This document shows, in pieces, positions 1 through 5,522 of a stretch of DNA of 5,776 bases. The stretch is from Pedobacter sp. (GTDB lineage: Bacteria > Bacteroidota > Bacteroidia > Sphingobacteriales > Sphingobacteriaceae): assembly GCA_030149995.1 (NCBI GenBank), contig JASLGV010000050.1, forward strand, positions 1-5,776, written 5' to 3'. Below the pieces are notes generated by a model. That model had not been told where the DNA came from, did no database searches, and saw nothing but the letters and a program-made list of their open reading frames with translations. Position 1 is the stretch's first letter. Each line of letters starts with the position of its first letter. The translations under genes were made by a program, and so were the position numbers.

Positions 1-133
1 TAAATTTAAGGCCAGCTTCTAAAAAAACATGTTTACTTTCCTGTAAAGCTCCGTGTTTGCTGTGGTAATGTTCGCCTATAGACTCATTGTAAAGCGTATT
101 GGAGCCATCGGCTGTTTGGGTAATGATGTTCAT
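1..133 (-). CDS. mnmD: MnmD, tRNA (5-methylaminomethyl-2-thiouridine)-methyltransferase, N-terminal fragment (3' end outside window)
   Basis: The minus strand read from the ATG at 133 gives 44 residues with no stop before the window edge. It contains TADGSNTLY (7-15) followed by GEHYHSKHGALQESKHVF (20-37) and EAGLKF. This E-x-YHS-x-HGA-x-QE-x-xHVF block is the N-terminal signature of the stand-alone MnmD/DUF752 family. Family knowledge: these SAM-dependent enzymes match the methyltransferase half of bifunctional MnmC and methylate nm5(s2)U34 to mnm5(s2)U34 in the wobble position of certain tRNAs, in the cytoplasm. The SAM-binding Rossmann fold would lie beyond base 1 and is not seen here. The DUF2625 gene ends 33 bp upstream on the same strand. 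No TAnnTTTG element or terminator lies between them, so co-transcription is likely. No Shine-Dalgarno is visible, which is normal for Bacteroidota. The identification rests on a short but characteristic stretch. Confidence 0.85.
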   Translation of the reverse strand, partial: MNIITQTADGSNTLYNESIGEHYHSKHGALQESKHVFLEAGLKF

Positions 134-166
134 GTTTTTTAAGTAGATTGCAATAAAAAATGCCTG

Positions 167-919
167 TTAGTTTTTTGGTTTGGCATTTATTTCCTGTTGC
201 TTTTCGATGTTGAAATGATAAAGTGTTTCAATATCTGTTATTTTTCTGCTGCATTTATCAATGTCTGTTCCTTCTTCCGACCATAAATAAGGTTTAAAGC
301 TGTAAACTTTATTTCCATCCAGGTTGGAGATGAACTGATCCCAGGTTTTCCAGCGCAGCCCTCCGTAAAATTTAGAAAGATCGCTGTCGAAACAGAACAG
401 GATAAATTCAGAATAACCGGCTCCCAAAGGTTCCCAGTGCAGACTGTTGGGTGCCAGGTAATAAACGTTTTTAAGATCTGTTCCTAATTCGCCGTAATTG
501 ATGGCAAAAAAGCCACCAACGGCATCGTCGGCAACCAATAAATAACCTGGTTGATCGCCATAGGCATTAATGGTTTTTCCTTTGTTCCATTGTGCAATGG
601 AGCGGTTTAGTTTTGGATTACCCGAACCTAAAATCCGGATCCATCCATTATCAACAAGGATGCCGCCGGTATGGTATATAACGGAGCCCAAAGTGGAAAA
701 TGTATTAACCTGTGCCTGGTATAAAGCTGTTCGGGCAACTTCCGGATCGGCTTCGAGTACTTCTACTTTGTTTTTTGCAGTGTTTAACCATTGCTGGATG
801 ATGGGCCAGGCTGCATTGGTCTTGTTAATTAAAGAATCAACAGGTTGTAAAGCGTTTTGTGCCGATGCATAAAAGACAGACATTGACAGCAGGAGGATAA
901 TTTTAAACTTTCTGATCAT
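167..919 (-). CDS. DUF2625 family protein with Sec signal peptide
   Basis: This is a 250-residue protein of unknown function that matches the DUF2625 family over most of its length. Recognisable blocks are AWPIIQQWL (37-45), EVLEADPE (53-60), HTGGILVDNGWIRILGSG (83-100), GYLLVADDAVGGFFAIN (125-141), a YYLAP-x4-WEPLGAGYSEF stretch (153-172) and YLWSEEG (211-217). Residues 1-20 look like a signal peptide: basic start MIRKFK, hydrophobic core IILLLSMSVF, then ASA before Gln21 as the likely signal peptidase I site. There is no lipobox cysteine, so a soluble periplasmic or exported protein is inferred. The start at 919 is chosen because it gives this intact signal peptide. The gene sits 33 bp upstream of mnmD on the same strand and has a candidate -7 box at 945-952. 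No biochemical role is known to me for the family, and no catalytic residues can be named. The link with mnmD may be only transcriptional. Confidence 0.88.
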   Translation of the reverse strand: MIRKFKIILLLSMSVFYASAQNALQPVDSLINKTNAAWPIIQQWLNTAKNKVEVLEADPEVARTALYQAQVNTFSTLGSVIYHTGGILVDNGWIRILGSGNPKLNRSIAQWNKGKTINAYGDQPGYLLVADDAVGGFFAINYGELGTDLKNVYYLAPNSLHWEPLGAGYSEFILFCFDSDLSKFYGGLRWKTWDQFISNLDGNKVYSFKPYLWSEEGTDIDKCSRKITDIETLYHFNIEKQQEINAKPKN

Positions 920-944
920 TGTAAAAATGATTTGATTTCTGATC

Positions 945-952
945 CAAAGATA
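945..952 (-). promoter_or_regulatory. Candidate -7 element (TATCTTTG) of the DUF2625-mnmD unit
   Basis: On the minus strand these bases read TATCTTTG, an exact match to the Bacteroidota -7 consensus TAnnTTTG. The element ends 25 bp before the ATG at 919, which would give a short leader of about 20 nt. No TTTG-like -33 box is found at the expected 19-21 bp upstream, so only half of the promoter is supported. It lies downstream of the terminator that isolates this unit from the peptidase gene, which is where a promoter is needed. Confidence 0.45.
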
Positions 953-1036
953 GAATGATTAAGTTAAAGAATTACCCTGTTCCTGTATAAAGGGGTTTTA
1001 ACGGTCATTAATTTACAGAAATAGGAGATAGTAAAC

Positions 1037-1069
1037 AAAAAAAACGTCCTGAATTATCAGGACGTTTTT
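1037..1069 (-). terminator. Strong rho-independent terminator of the M13 peptidase gene
   Basis: A perfect 13-bp stem (1040-1052 with 1057-1069) encloses a 4-nt loop at 1053-1056. The core is ACGTCCTGA / TCAGGACGT. Read on the minus strand, the hairpin is followed by a run of eight U (complement of A at 1037-1044), the classic intrinsic terminator form. It lies about 54 bp beyond the peptidase stop codon. The plus-strand side also ends in five T, so it could work in both directions, but no plus-strand gene lies to its left. Confidence 0.93.
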
Positions 1070-1123
1070 ACATGGTGGTTCACGAATAAATTACACGCAA
1101 TGAAGGGGTAATTTAAGAGCGGG

Positions 1124-3160
1124 TTACCACATTCTTATTCTGTCTTCTGGTTTTTTGTATAATTTATCACCAGGTTTAACATCGAATGCTTCGTACCAGG
1201 CGTCCATGTTTACCGGCGCACCAATGGTACGGTAAGGACCTGGCGAGTGAGAATCGGTTTTGATTAACTGCGCAGCTGTTTCTGGAAGGATGTTTCCTCT
1301 CCAAACCTGTGCCCACGAAAGGAAGAAACGCTGATCTGGTGTAAAACCATCGATTTTTTCATTGCTTTGGCCTTGTTTTGTCATTTTAAAGGCTGTATAA
1401 GCAGCATTTAAACCACCAAGGTCTCCGATGTTTTCGCCCATTGTTAATTTACCGATTACATGAATGGTATCTAAAACGGTGTAGGCATCAAACTGTTCGC
1501 CAAGTGCTTTTGCTTTTTCTTCAAACTTTTTACGGTCTTCAGCAGTCCACCAGTTTTTCAGGTTACCAGCTGCATCGTATTGGCTGCCGCTATCGTCAAA
1601 TCCATGACTCATTTCATGTCCGATTACGGCACCTATGCCACCGTAGTTAATTGCATCGTCGGCATTTGGATCAAAGAAAGGAAACTGTAAAATACCCGCC
1701 GGGAATACAATTTCGTTCAGGGTAGGGCTGTAATAAGCATTAACCGTTGGCGGAGTCATACCAAAACGGGTACGGTCTACTGGTTTACCCAATTGTTTAA
1801 TCATTTCATCGTACGACCATTTGCTGGCATTACGTAAGTTCTGATAGTAAGTGTTTTTATTGATTTCCAGTCCTGCATAATCTTTCCATTTATCCGGGTA
1901 ACCAACTTTTGGTGTAAAGGCATGTAATTTTTCAAGCGCTTTCTTTTTGGTTTCAGAGCTCATCCAATCCAGTCCGTTAATACGGATTTCAAAAGCTTTT
2001 CTCAGGTTGCTGATCATTTCGTTCATACGTGCTTTTGCTTCAGGTTTGAAGTATTTAGCAACATAAAGCTGACCCAGCAATTCGCCAATGGTACCATCTG
2101 TTAACGACGACATGCGCTGCCAGCGAGGGGTTTGTGTTTTTTGTCCGGTTTGAGCTTGTGTAAAGGCAAAACTTGCTTTCACAAACGGGCTGCTCAGGCT
2201 GGATGCAGAACCTTTTAAAACATTCCATTCCAGGTAGGTTTTCCAATCGGCAACCGGAATGGTTTTTAACATCTGATCGAGGCTCACAAAGAATTTAGGA
2301 GCTGAAACCAAAACTGTATCCTGACCCGTAATTTTAAATTTGTTCAGGTAAGTAGCCCAGTTAATGCCTGGAGTGGTTTTGCTGAAATCGGCAACCGTAA
2401 ATTTGTTGTATGTTTTATAAGGATCGCGCATTTCCAGTCGGCTCATTTGTGCTTCGGCAAATGCTTTTTCTATTCTAAAAACGGTATTTGCTTTTTGCTC
2501 GGCTGTTGCAGCATTGCTACCTGTTAAAGTAAACAAGGTAACCATGTAAGTGTGGTAAGCTTCCTGTATTTTTTTACTGCGTTCGTCGTTGTTCAGGTAG
2601 TAGTCGCGGTCTGGTAAGGTTGTACCACCCTGGCCCAGGTTAACCATGTATTTGTTTACATTTTTACGGTCTTGTCCAACGCCTAATCCAAACATACCGC
2701 CACCAAGTCCGTTTGTACGCATATAGGCTACCTGATCCAATACTTCGGGGATACTTTTTATCTGGCTAATTTTAACCAATTCAGGTTTAATAGGAGTGTA
2801 GCCCAGTTTTTCAATGGTCAGGCTGTCCATGGCAGCAGTATAGAAATCGCCAACCCTGCGTTTTACAGAACCAGCAGGAGCGGTTTTGTCAGCAGCAGCT
2901 TCTTCAACCAGCGTTCTAACGGCATTAATGTTAAAGTCGCGCAGTTCGTTAAAGCTGCCCCAGCGGGTTTCTTTAGCCGGAACGGGATTGTTTTTTACCC
3001 AGGTACCACTGGCATACTGGTAAAAGTCATCACCCGGTTTAACAGATAAATCCATGTTGGCCGGGTCAATAAATTTTTTGGGTACCTGTGCATTAACCGA
3101 AAAACCAGCAGCAATAATACCTAATGCTGCAAAATATCGTTTTAAATTTTGGTATTTCAT
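1124..3160 (-). CDS. M13 family zinc metalloendopeptidase (neprilysin/PepO-like), secreted
   Basis: This is a complete 678-residue M13 peptidase (COG3590, PepO type), which hydrolyses peptides using one catalytic zinc. The zinc-binding HEMSH motif is at 515-519 (His515, catalytic Glu516, His519). The third ligand is Glu576 in GENIGD, with Asp580 beside it. The substrate-binding NAYYSP motif is at 474-479, and DSHSPGPYR (636-644) supplies His638 and Arg644, equivalent to neprilysin His711 and Arg717. The N-terminal M13 domain starts near DPANMDLSVKPGDDFYQYA (32-50). Residues 1-24 form a signal peptide (KRYFAALGIIAAGFSVNA, cleavage before Gln25) with no lipobox, so the enzyme is probably periplasmic or exported. 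The protein contains no cysteine, so the disulfides of animal homologues are absent; the C-terminus is RMW where neprilysin has CRVW. All active-site residues are present. Length is normal for the family. The gene is transcribed alone, with a terminator downstream and the metal ATPase divergent upstream. Its natural substrate cannot be told from sequence. Confidence 0.97.
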   Translation of the reverse strand: MKYQNLKRYFAALGIIAAGFSVNAQVPKKFIDPANMDLSVKPGDDFYQYASGTWVKNNPVPAKETRWGSFNELRDFNINAVRTLVEEAAADKTAPAGSVKRRVGDFYTAAMDSLTIEKLGYTPIKPELVKISQIKSIPEVLDQVAYMRTNGLGGGMFGLGVGQDRKNVNKYMVNLGQGGTTLPDRDYYLNNDERSKKIQEAYHTYMVTLFTLTGSNAATAEQKANTVFRIEKAFAEAQMSRLEMRDPYKTYNKFTVADFSKTTPGINWATYLNKFKITGQDTVLVSAPKFFVSLDQMLKTIPVADWKTYLEWNVLKGSASSLSSPFVKASFAFTQAQTGQKTQTPRWQRMSSLTDGTIGELLGQLYVAKYFKPEAKARMNEMISNLRKAFEIRINGLDWMSSETKKKALEKLHAFTPKVGYPDKWKDYAGLEINKNTYYQNLRNASKWSYDEMIKQLGKPVDRTRFGMTPPTVNAYYSPTLNEIVFPAGILQFPFFDPNADDAINYGGIGAVIGHEMSHGFDDSGSQYDAAGNLKNWWTAEDRKKFEEKAKALGEQFDAYTVLDTIHVIGKLTMGENIGDLGGLNAAYTAFKMTKQGQSNEKIDGFTPDQRFFLSWAQVWRGNILPETAAQLIKTDSHSPGPYRTIGAPVNMDAWYEAFDVKPGDKLYKKPEDRIRMW

Positions 3161-3173
3161 TCGCTTGAATAAG

Positions 3174-3205
3174 TTAGTATTTTGGCGAAATTTATGAAAT
3201 ACTAA
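3174..3205. repeat. 9-bp perfect inverted repeat upstream of the peptidase gene
   Basis: TTAGTATTT (3174-3182) is the exact reverse complement of AAATACTAA (3197-3205), with a 14-bp spacer. The arm centres are 23 bp apart, about two helical turns, which suits a dimeric DNA-binding protein. The putative -7 box of the peptidase gene (3187-3194) lies in the spacer. As RNA it would be only a weak AT-rich hairpin. Operator function is an inference. Confidence 0.4.
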
Positions 3206-3217
3206 TTAATAGACAAG
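3187..3217 (-). promoter_or_regulatory. Candidate promoter of the M13 peptidase gene
   Basis: On the minus strand, CTTG (complement of 3214-3217) is followed after 19 bp by TAAATTTC (complement of 3187-3194). These match the Bacteroidota -33 box TTTG at 3 of 4 bases and the -7 box TAnnTTTG at 5 of 6 fixed bases, with a correct spacer. Transcription would start around 3180-3184, giving a leader of about 20-25 nt before the ATG at 3160. The match is imperfect and such AT-rich sequence produces chance hits. Confidence 0.35.
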
Positions 3218-3233
3218 CAATATAATATAAATA

Positions 3234-3320
3234 TTACTTGTTAAACCAGTAGTAGATTTTGGTTAAACCAAGTCTGCGGAGCAATTCTGATGGGAAGAAT
3301 AATGATCTGAACGATTTCAT
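3234..3320 (-). CDS. Possible small protein or leader peptide, 28 residues
   Basis: The minus strand read from the ATG at 3320 gives 28 residues ending in TAA at 3234-3236. The peptide starts MKSFRSLFFPS and ends ELLRRLGLTKIYYWFNK. It is basic and rich in aromatic and leucine residues, so it could lie on a membrane as an amphipathic helix. An in-frame TAA lies 9 bp upstream, so this ATG is the only start of that kind. It lies on the same strand as the peptidase gene, whose ATG is 73 bp further on. No convincing promoter or ribosome-binding site is visible: a TTTG at 3359-3362 has no good -7 partner. I do not recognise a family. The low base complexity expected of random AT-rich DNA is not evident in the peptide, which is why I list it, but an ORF of this length can arise by chance. 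Confidence 0.3.
   Translation of the reverse strand: MKSFRSLFFPSELLRRLGLTKIYYWFNK
3238..3270. repeat. Paired 11-bp repeats, 22 bp apart
   Basis: TTGTTAAACCA (3238-3248) and TGGTTAAACCA (3260-3270) differ at one base and start 22 bp apart, two helical turns. The second copy is itself a palindrome, TGGTT-A-AACCA. They sit about 20-50 bp upstream of the putative -33 box of the peptidase gene and could be a regulator site. They also lie inside the possible small ORF, but in different reading frames of it, so the repetition does not come from repeated amino acids. Confidence 0.35.
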
Positions 3321-3390
3321 AATTTTTTACATCTTGATATACTATTAACATTTTTTAACAAATTTTATTGTATGGTTGTCATTTTTTTTC

Positions 3391-3420
3391 TTATTAAGAA
3401 TGATTAAGAATAATTAAGAA
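3391..3420 (+). repeat. Three tandem 10-bp repeats upstream of the metal ATPase
   Basis: Bases 3391-3400, 3401-3410 and 3411-3420 read TTATTAAGAA, TGATTAAGAA and TAATTAAGAA. The eight-base core ATTAAGAA is identical in all three and the period is exactly 10 bp, so all copies face one side of the helix. With a start of transcription near 3453, the array covers about -62 to -33. It ends where a -33 box would be expected, and none is found there. That placement fits a regulator-binding array, but intrinsic bending from phased A-tracts is equally possible. Confidence 0.6.
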
Positions 3421-3441
3421 TAAAGGCCCGCTAATTTTAAC

Positions 3442-3449
3442 TATTTTTG
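3442..3449 (+). promoter_or_regulatory. Candidate -7 element (TATTTTTG) of the metal ATPase gene
   Basis: TATTTTTG matches the Bacteroidota -7 consensus TAnnTTTG exactly. It ends 20 bp before the ATG at 3470, implying a leader of roughly 15-18 nt. No TTTG occurs 19-21 bp upstream; that place is taken by the end of the 10-bp repeat array. The promoter may therefore depend on an activator. The assignment rests on consensus and position only. Confidence 0.5.
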
Positions 3450-3469
3450 ATTTATCCGAAACAAAAGCA

Positions 3470-5449
3470 ATGAACGTATCCGAAACCCCACATATAGAAG
3501 ATGGCTGCTGCAGCAGCAAAAAACATACAGAAAAGCCACATACACATACGCATCATGAGGGCGATGAACATGATCACGATCATGGTGGCGACCCTTCTTC
3601 GTTAAAAACCTATTTGCCGGTTATAACCACTGCGGCCATGCTGATTATTGGTCTGGCATTCGATCATCTTTTTGAGGTTCCGCTCTTTAATCAGTTGCGG
3701 GTTTACTGGTATATTCTGGCTTATCTGCCTGTTGGTATACCCGTTTTAAAAGAGGTTTGGGAAACATTTAAAGCAAAAGATTTCTTTACAGAATTCTCTC
3801 TAATGTCTATTGCCACCATAGGTGCTTTTTGCATTGGCGAGTATCCCGAAGGTGTTACGGTTATGTTGTTTTATACGGTGGGAGAGCTTTTTCAGATGGC
3901 TGCTGTAAACCGGGCAAAAAATAACATTCGTGCATTACTGGATGTGCGGGCCGAAACGGCCTACGTTTTACGCGATGGGCATTACCTGCAAACCACACCG
4001 GAAAAAGTAGCCGTTGGAGAAGTTATTCAGGTTAAAGCCGGAGAAAAGGTACCATTAGACGGGGTATTGAAATCGGAAAAAAGCAGCTTTAATACCGCCG
4101 CTTTAACCGGCGAGAGTAAGCCCAAAAGCCTTACAGCGGGAGAAACAGTACTTGCGGGTATGCTAAACCTGGAACAGGTTGTAGAAATTACCGTTACCAA
4201 GGTATTTGCAGACAGTGCGCTATCCAGAATTTTAGAAATGGTGCAACATGCGGTTGCCCGTAAAGCCAAGCCAGAACTTTTTATACGTAAGTTTGCTAAA
4301 ATTTACACGCCCATTGTGTTTTTCCTGGCACTGGCACTGGTTGTTATTCCTTTTTTCGTATTGGCCGATTATCATTTTCAAACCTGGTTATACCGGGCGC
4401 TGGTATTTTTGGTTATTTCTTGTCCCTGTGCACTGGTTATTTCCATTCCGTTGGGTTATTTCGGAGGAATTGGAGCGGCATCTGCCAATGGGATCCTCTT
4501 TAAAGGTTCAAACTTTCTGGATTTGATTACCAAACTGAACGTGGTGGTAATGGATAAAACCGGAACGCTCACAAAAGGAGTTTTTAACGTGCAGAAAGTA
4601 GAAAGCCACATGGATGAAGAATCATTTTTGGATTTACTTTCGGCTGTCGAGTCTAAATCTACCCATCCCATTGCAAAAGCAATTGTTGCGCACCATGGTG
4701 CCAGCAAACTTGTGCAGGCAGAGCAGGTAGAAGAAATAGCAGGCATGGGCTTAAAAGCCGTTGTACAGGGGAAAACAGTACTTGCAGGAAATGTAAAGTT
4801 GTTACAGAAATTTAATATTCCTTTCGATCCAGCGTTAAACGATGTAGAAGAAAGTATGGTGGCGGTAGCGGTTGATGGTACCTTTGGGGGGTATGTACTA
4901 ATTGCCGACGAAATAAAAGAAGACTCGGCTGCCGCGGTAAAAGCGCTTCATGTGCAGGGAATTAAGCAGGTTGTTATGCTAAGCGGCGATAAAGCTGCCA
5001 TTGTAAAAAAGGTAGCAAACACCTTGGGGATAGATACTTTTTACGGCGATTTATTGCCTGAAGATAAGGTCCAAAAACTCGAAGCATTTAAAAAAGATCC
5101 CGAACATGTTGTGGCTTTTGTGGGCGATGGTATTAACGATACGCCTGTTCTGGCCATGAGTGATCTGGGGATTGCGATGGGGGCTATGGGAAGTGACGCG
5201 GCTATTGAAACTGCCGATGTTGTTATTCAGACAGATCAGCCTTCAAAAATTGCTACAGCTATTAAAATCGGCCGGGCAACAAAAAAGGTTGTAATACAGA
5301 ATATCGTATTGGCCTTTGCGGTTAAAGCCATTGTGCTGGCTCTTGGTGCGGGTGGAGTAGCCACCATGTGGGAAGCAGTTTTTGCAGACGTTGGTGTTGC
5401 TTTTCTGGCCATTTTAAATGCTGTAAGAATTCAAAAAATGAATTTTTAA
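3470..5449 (+). CDS. P1B-2-type heavy-metal efflux ATPase (Zn2+/Cd2+/Pb2+; ZntA/CadA-like) with His-rich N-terminus
   Basis: This complete 659-residue inner-membrane pump exports divalent soft metals using ATP. About eight membrane segments are visible (near 48-66, 80-95, 106-122, 128-142, 277-299, 306-330, 607-627 and 632-652). The ion site carries the SCPC motif (Cys318-Pro-Cys320). Asn611-x7-Lys619 and Asp640 in FADVG mark the P1B-2 subgroup, so Zn, Cd or Pb rather than Cu is predicted. Cytoplasmic motifs are all present: TGES (213-216, actuator), DKTGT (362-366, phosphorylated Asp362), HP (399-400, nucleotide domain) and GDGINDTP (552-559). The usual heavy-metal-associated domain with GMTCxxC is missing. 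Instead residues 1-40 hold Cys13-Cys14 and nine His within the first 38 residues, including HTHTHHEGDEHDHDH. This tail probably binds metal. The start at 3470 retains that tail and follows a -7 box. No metal-sensor gene is adjacent, so regulation would act from elsewhere, perhaps through the repeats at 3391-3420. Confidence 0.95.
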   Translation: MNVSETPHIEDGCCSSKKHTEKPHTHTHHEGDEHDHDHGGDPSSLKTYLPVITTAAMLIIGLAFDHLFEVPLFNQLRVYWYILAYLPVGIPVLKEVWETFKAKDFFTEFSLMSIATIGAFCIGEYPEGVTVMLFYTVGELFQMAAVNRAKNNIRALLDVRAETAYVLRDGHYLQTTPEKVAVGEVIQVKAGEKVPLDGVLKSEKSSFNTAALTGESKPKSLTAGETVLAGMLNLEQVVEITVTKVFADSALSRILEMVQHAVARKAKPELFIRKFAKIYTPIVFFLALALVVIPFFVLADYHFQTWLYRALVFLVISCPCALVISIPLGYFGGIGAASANGILFKGSNFLDLITKLNVVVMDKTGTLTKGVFNVQKVESHMDEESFLDLLSAVESKSTHPIAKAIVAHHGASKLVQAEQVEEIAGMGLKAVVQGKTVLAGNVKLLQKFNIPFDPALNDVEESMVAVAVDGTFGGYVLIADEIKEDSAAAVKALHVQGIKQVVMLSGDKAAIVKKVANTLGIDTFYGDLLPEDKVQKLEAFKKDPEHVVAFVGDGINDTPVLAMSDLGIAMGAMGSDAAIETADVVIQTDQPSKIATAIKIGRATKKVVIQNIVLAFAVKAIVLALGAGGVATMWEAVFADVGVAFLAILNAVRIQKMNF

Positions 5450-5492
5450 AATCAAATAAAAATTGTATTTTAGCTTTCTAATTGGTTGTTTT

Positions 5493-5500
5493 TTAATTTG
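5493..5500 (+). promoter_or_regulatory. Weak candidate -7 element of the Uma2 gene
   Basis: TTAATTTG differs from TAnnTTTG at one fixed base and ends 22 bp before the ATG at 5523. At the -33 position only T-rich sequence (TTTT/TTTA around 5468-5472) is found. The 73-bp gap after the ATPase contains no hairpin terminator, so read-through from the ATPase is also possible. The call is tentative because the gap is almost entirely A and T. Confidence 0.22.
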
Positions 5501-5522
5501 TTAAAACATTAAATATTCATTT

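Larger units (their letters stand above)
3161..3469. other. Divergent intergenic region between peptidase and metal ATPase
   Basis: These 309 bp separate two divergent genes and must hold the starts of both transcripts. Reading left to right they contain a 9-bp inverted repeat (3174-3205) around a possible peptidase -7 box, an AT-only stretch (3220-3236), a possible 28-codon minus-strand ORF (3234-3320) overlapping a near-exact repeat pair (3238-3270), a T-rich stretch (3351-3390), three 10-bp tandem repeats (3391-3420), and a -7 box for the ATPase (3442-3449). No tRNA, riboswitch or strong terminator is recognised here. Confidence 0.8.

Noticed and set aside
570..872. 100-codon open frame on the plus strand
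   Set aside because: It lies wholly antisense to the well-supported DUF2625 gene, has no promoter and gives no recognisable protein.
971..1112. Distant complementary segments ATTACCC (971-977) and GGGTAAT (1106-1112)
   Set aside because: Seven to eight bases of complementarity over about 130 bp, straddling a strong terminator, is not a credible structure.
1441..1650. 69-codon plus-strand open frame
   Set aside because: Antisense shadow of the M13 peptidase catalytic region; the peptidase motifs fully explain the coding constraint.
2055..2246. 63-codon minus-strand open frame
   Set aside because: Overlaps the M13 peptidase in another frame on the same strand, with no sign of a frameshift in the peptidase.
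3220..3236. AT-only inverted repeat TAATAT-AA-ATATTA
   Set aside because: Short palindromes of only A and T are expected by chance in such composition; it may simply be an AT-rich upstream promoter stretch.
3345..3360. TTAACA direct repeat with 10-bp period
   Set aside because: Only two six-base copies in T-rich sequence; too little to separate from chance, unlike the three-copy array at 3391-3420.
4027..4746. Three open frames of 80-96 codons overlapping the metal ATPase on both strands
   Set aside because: They are out-of-frame or antisense shadows of a continuous ATPase whose conserved motifs are all intact.
5450..5522. Possible terminator after the metal ATPase
   Set aside because: The gap is T-rich but I find no stable GC-containing stem, so no intrinsic terminator can be supported.
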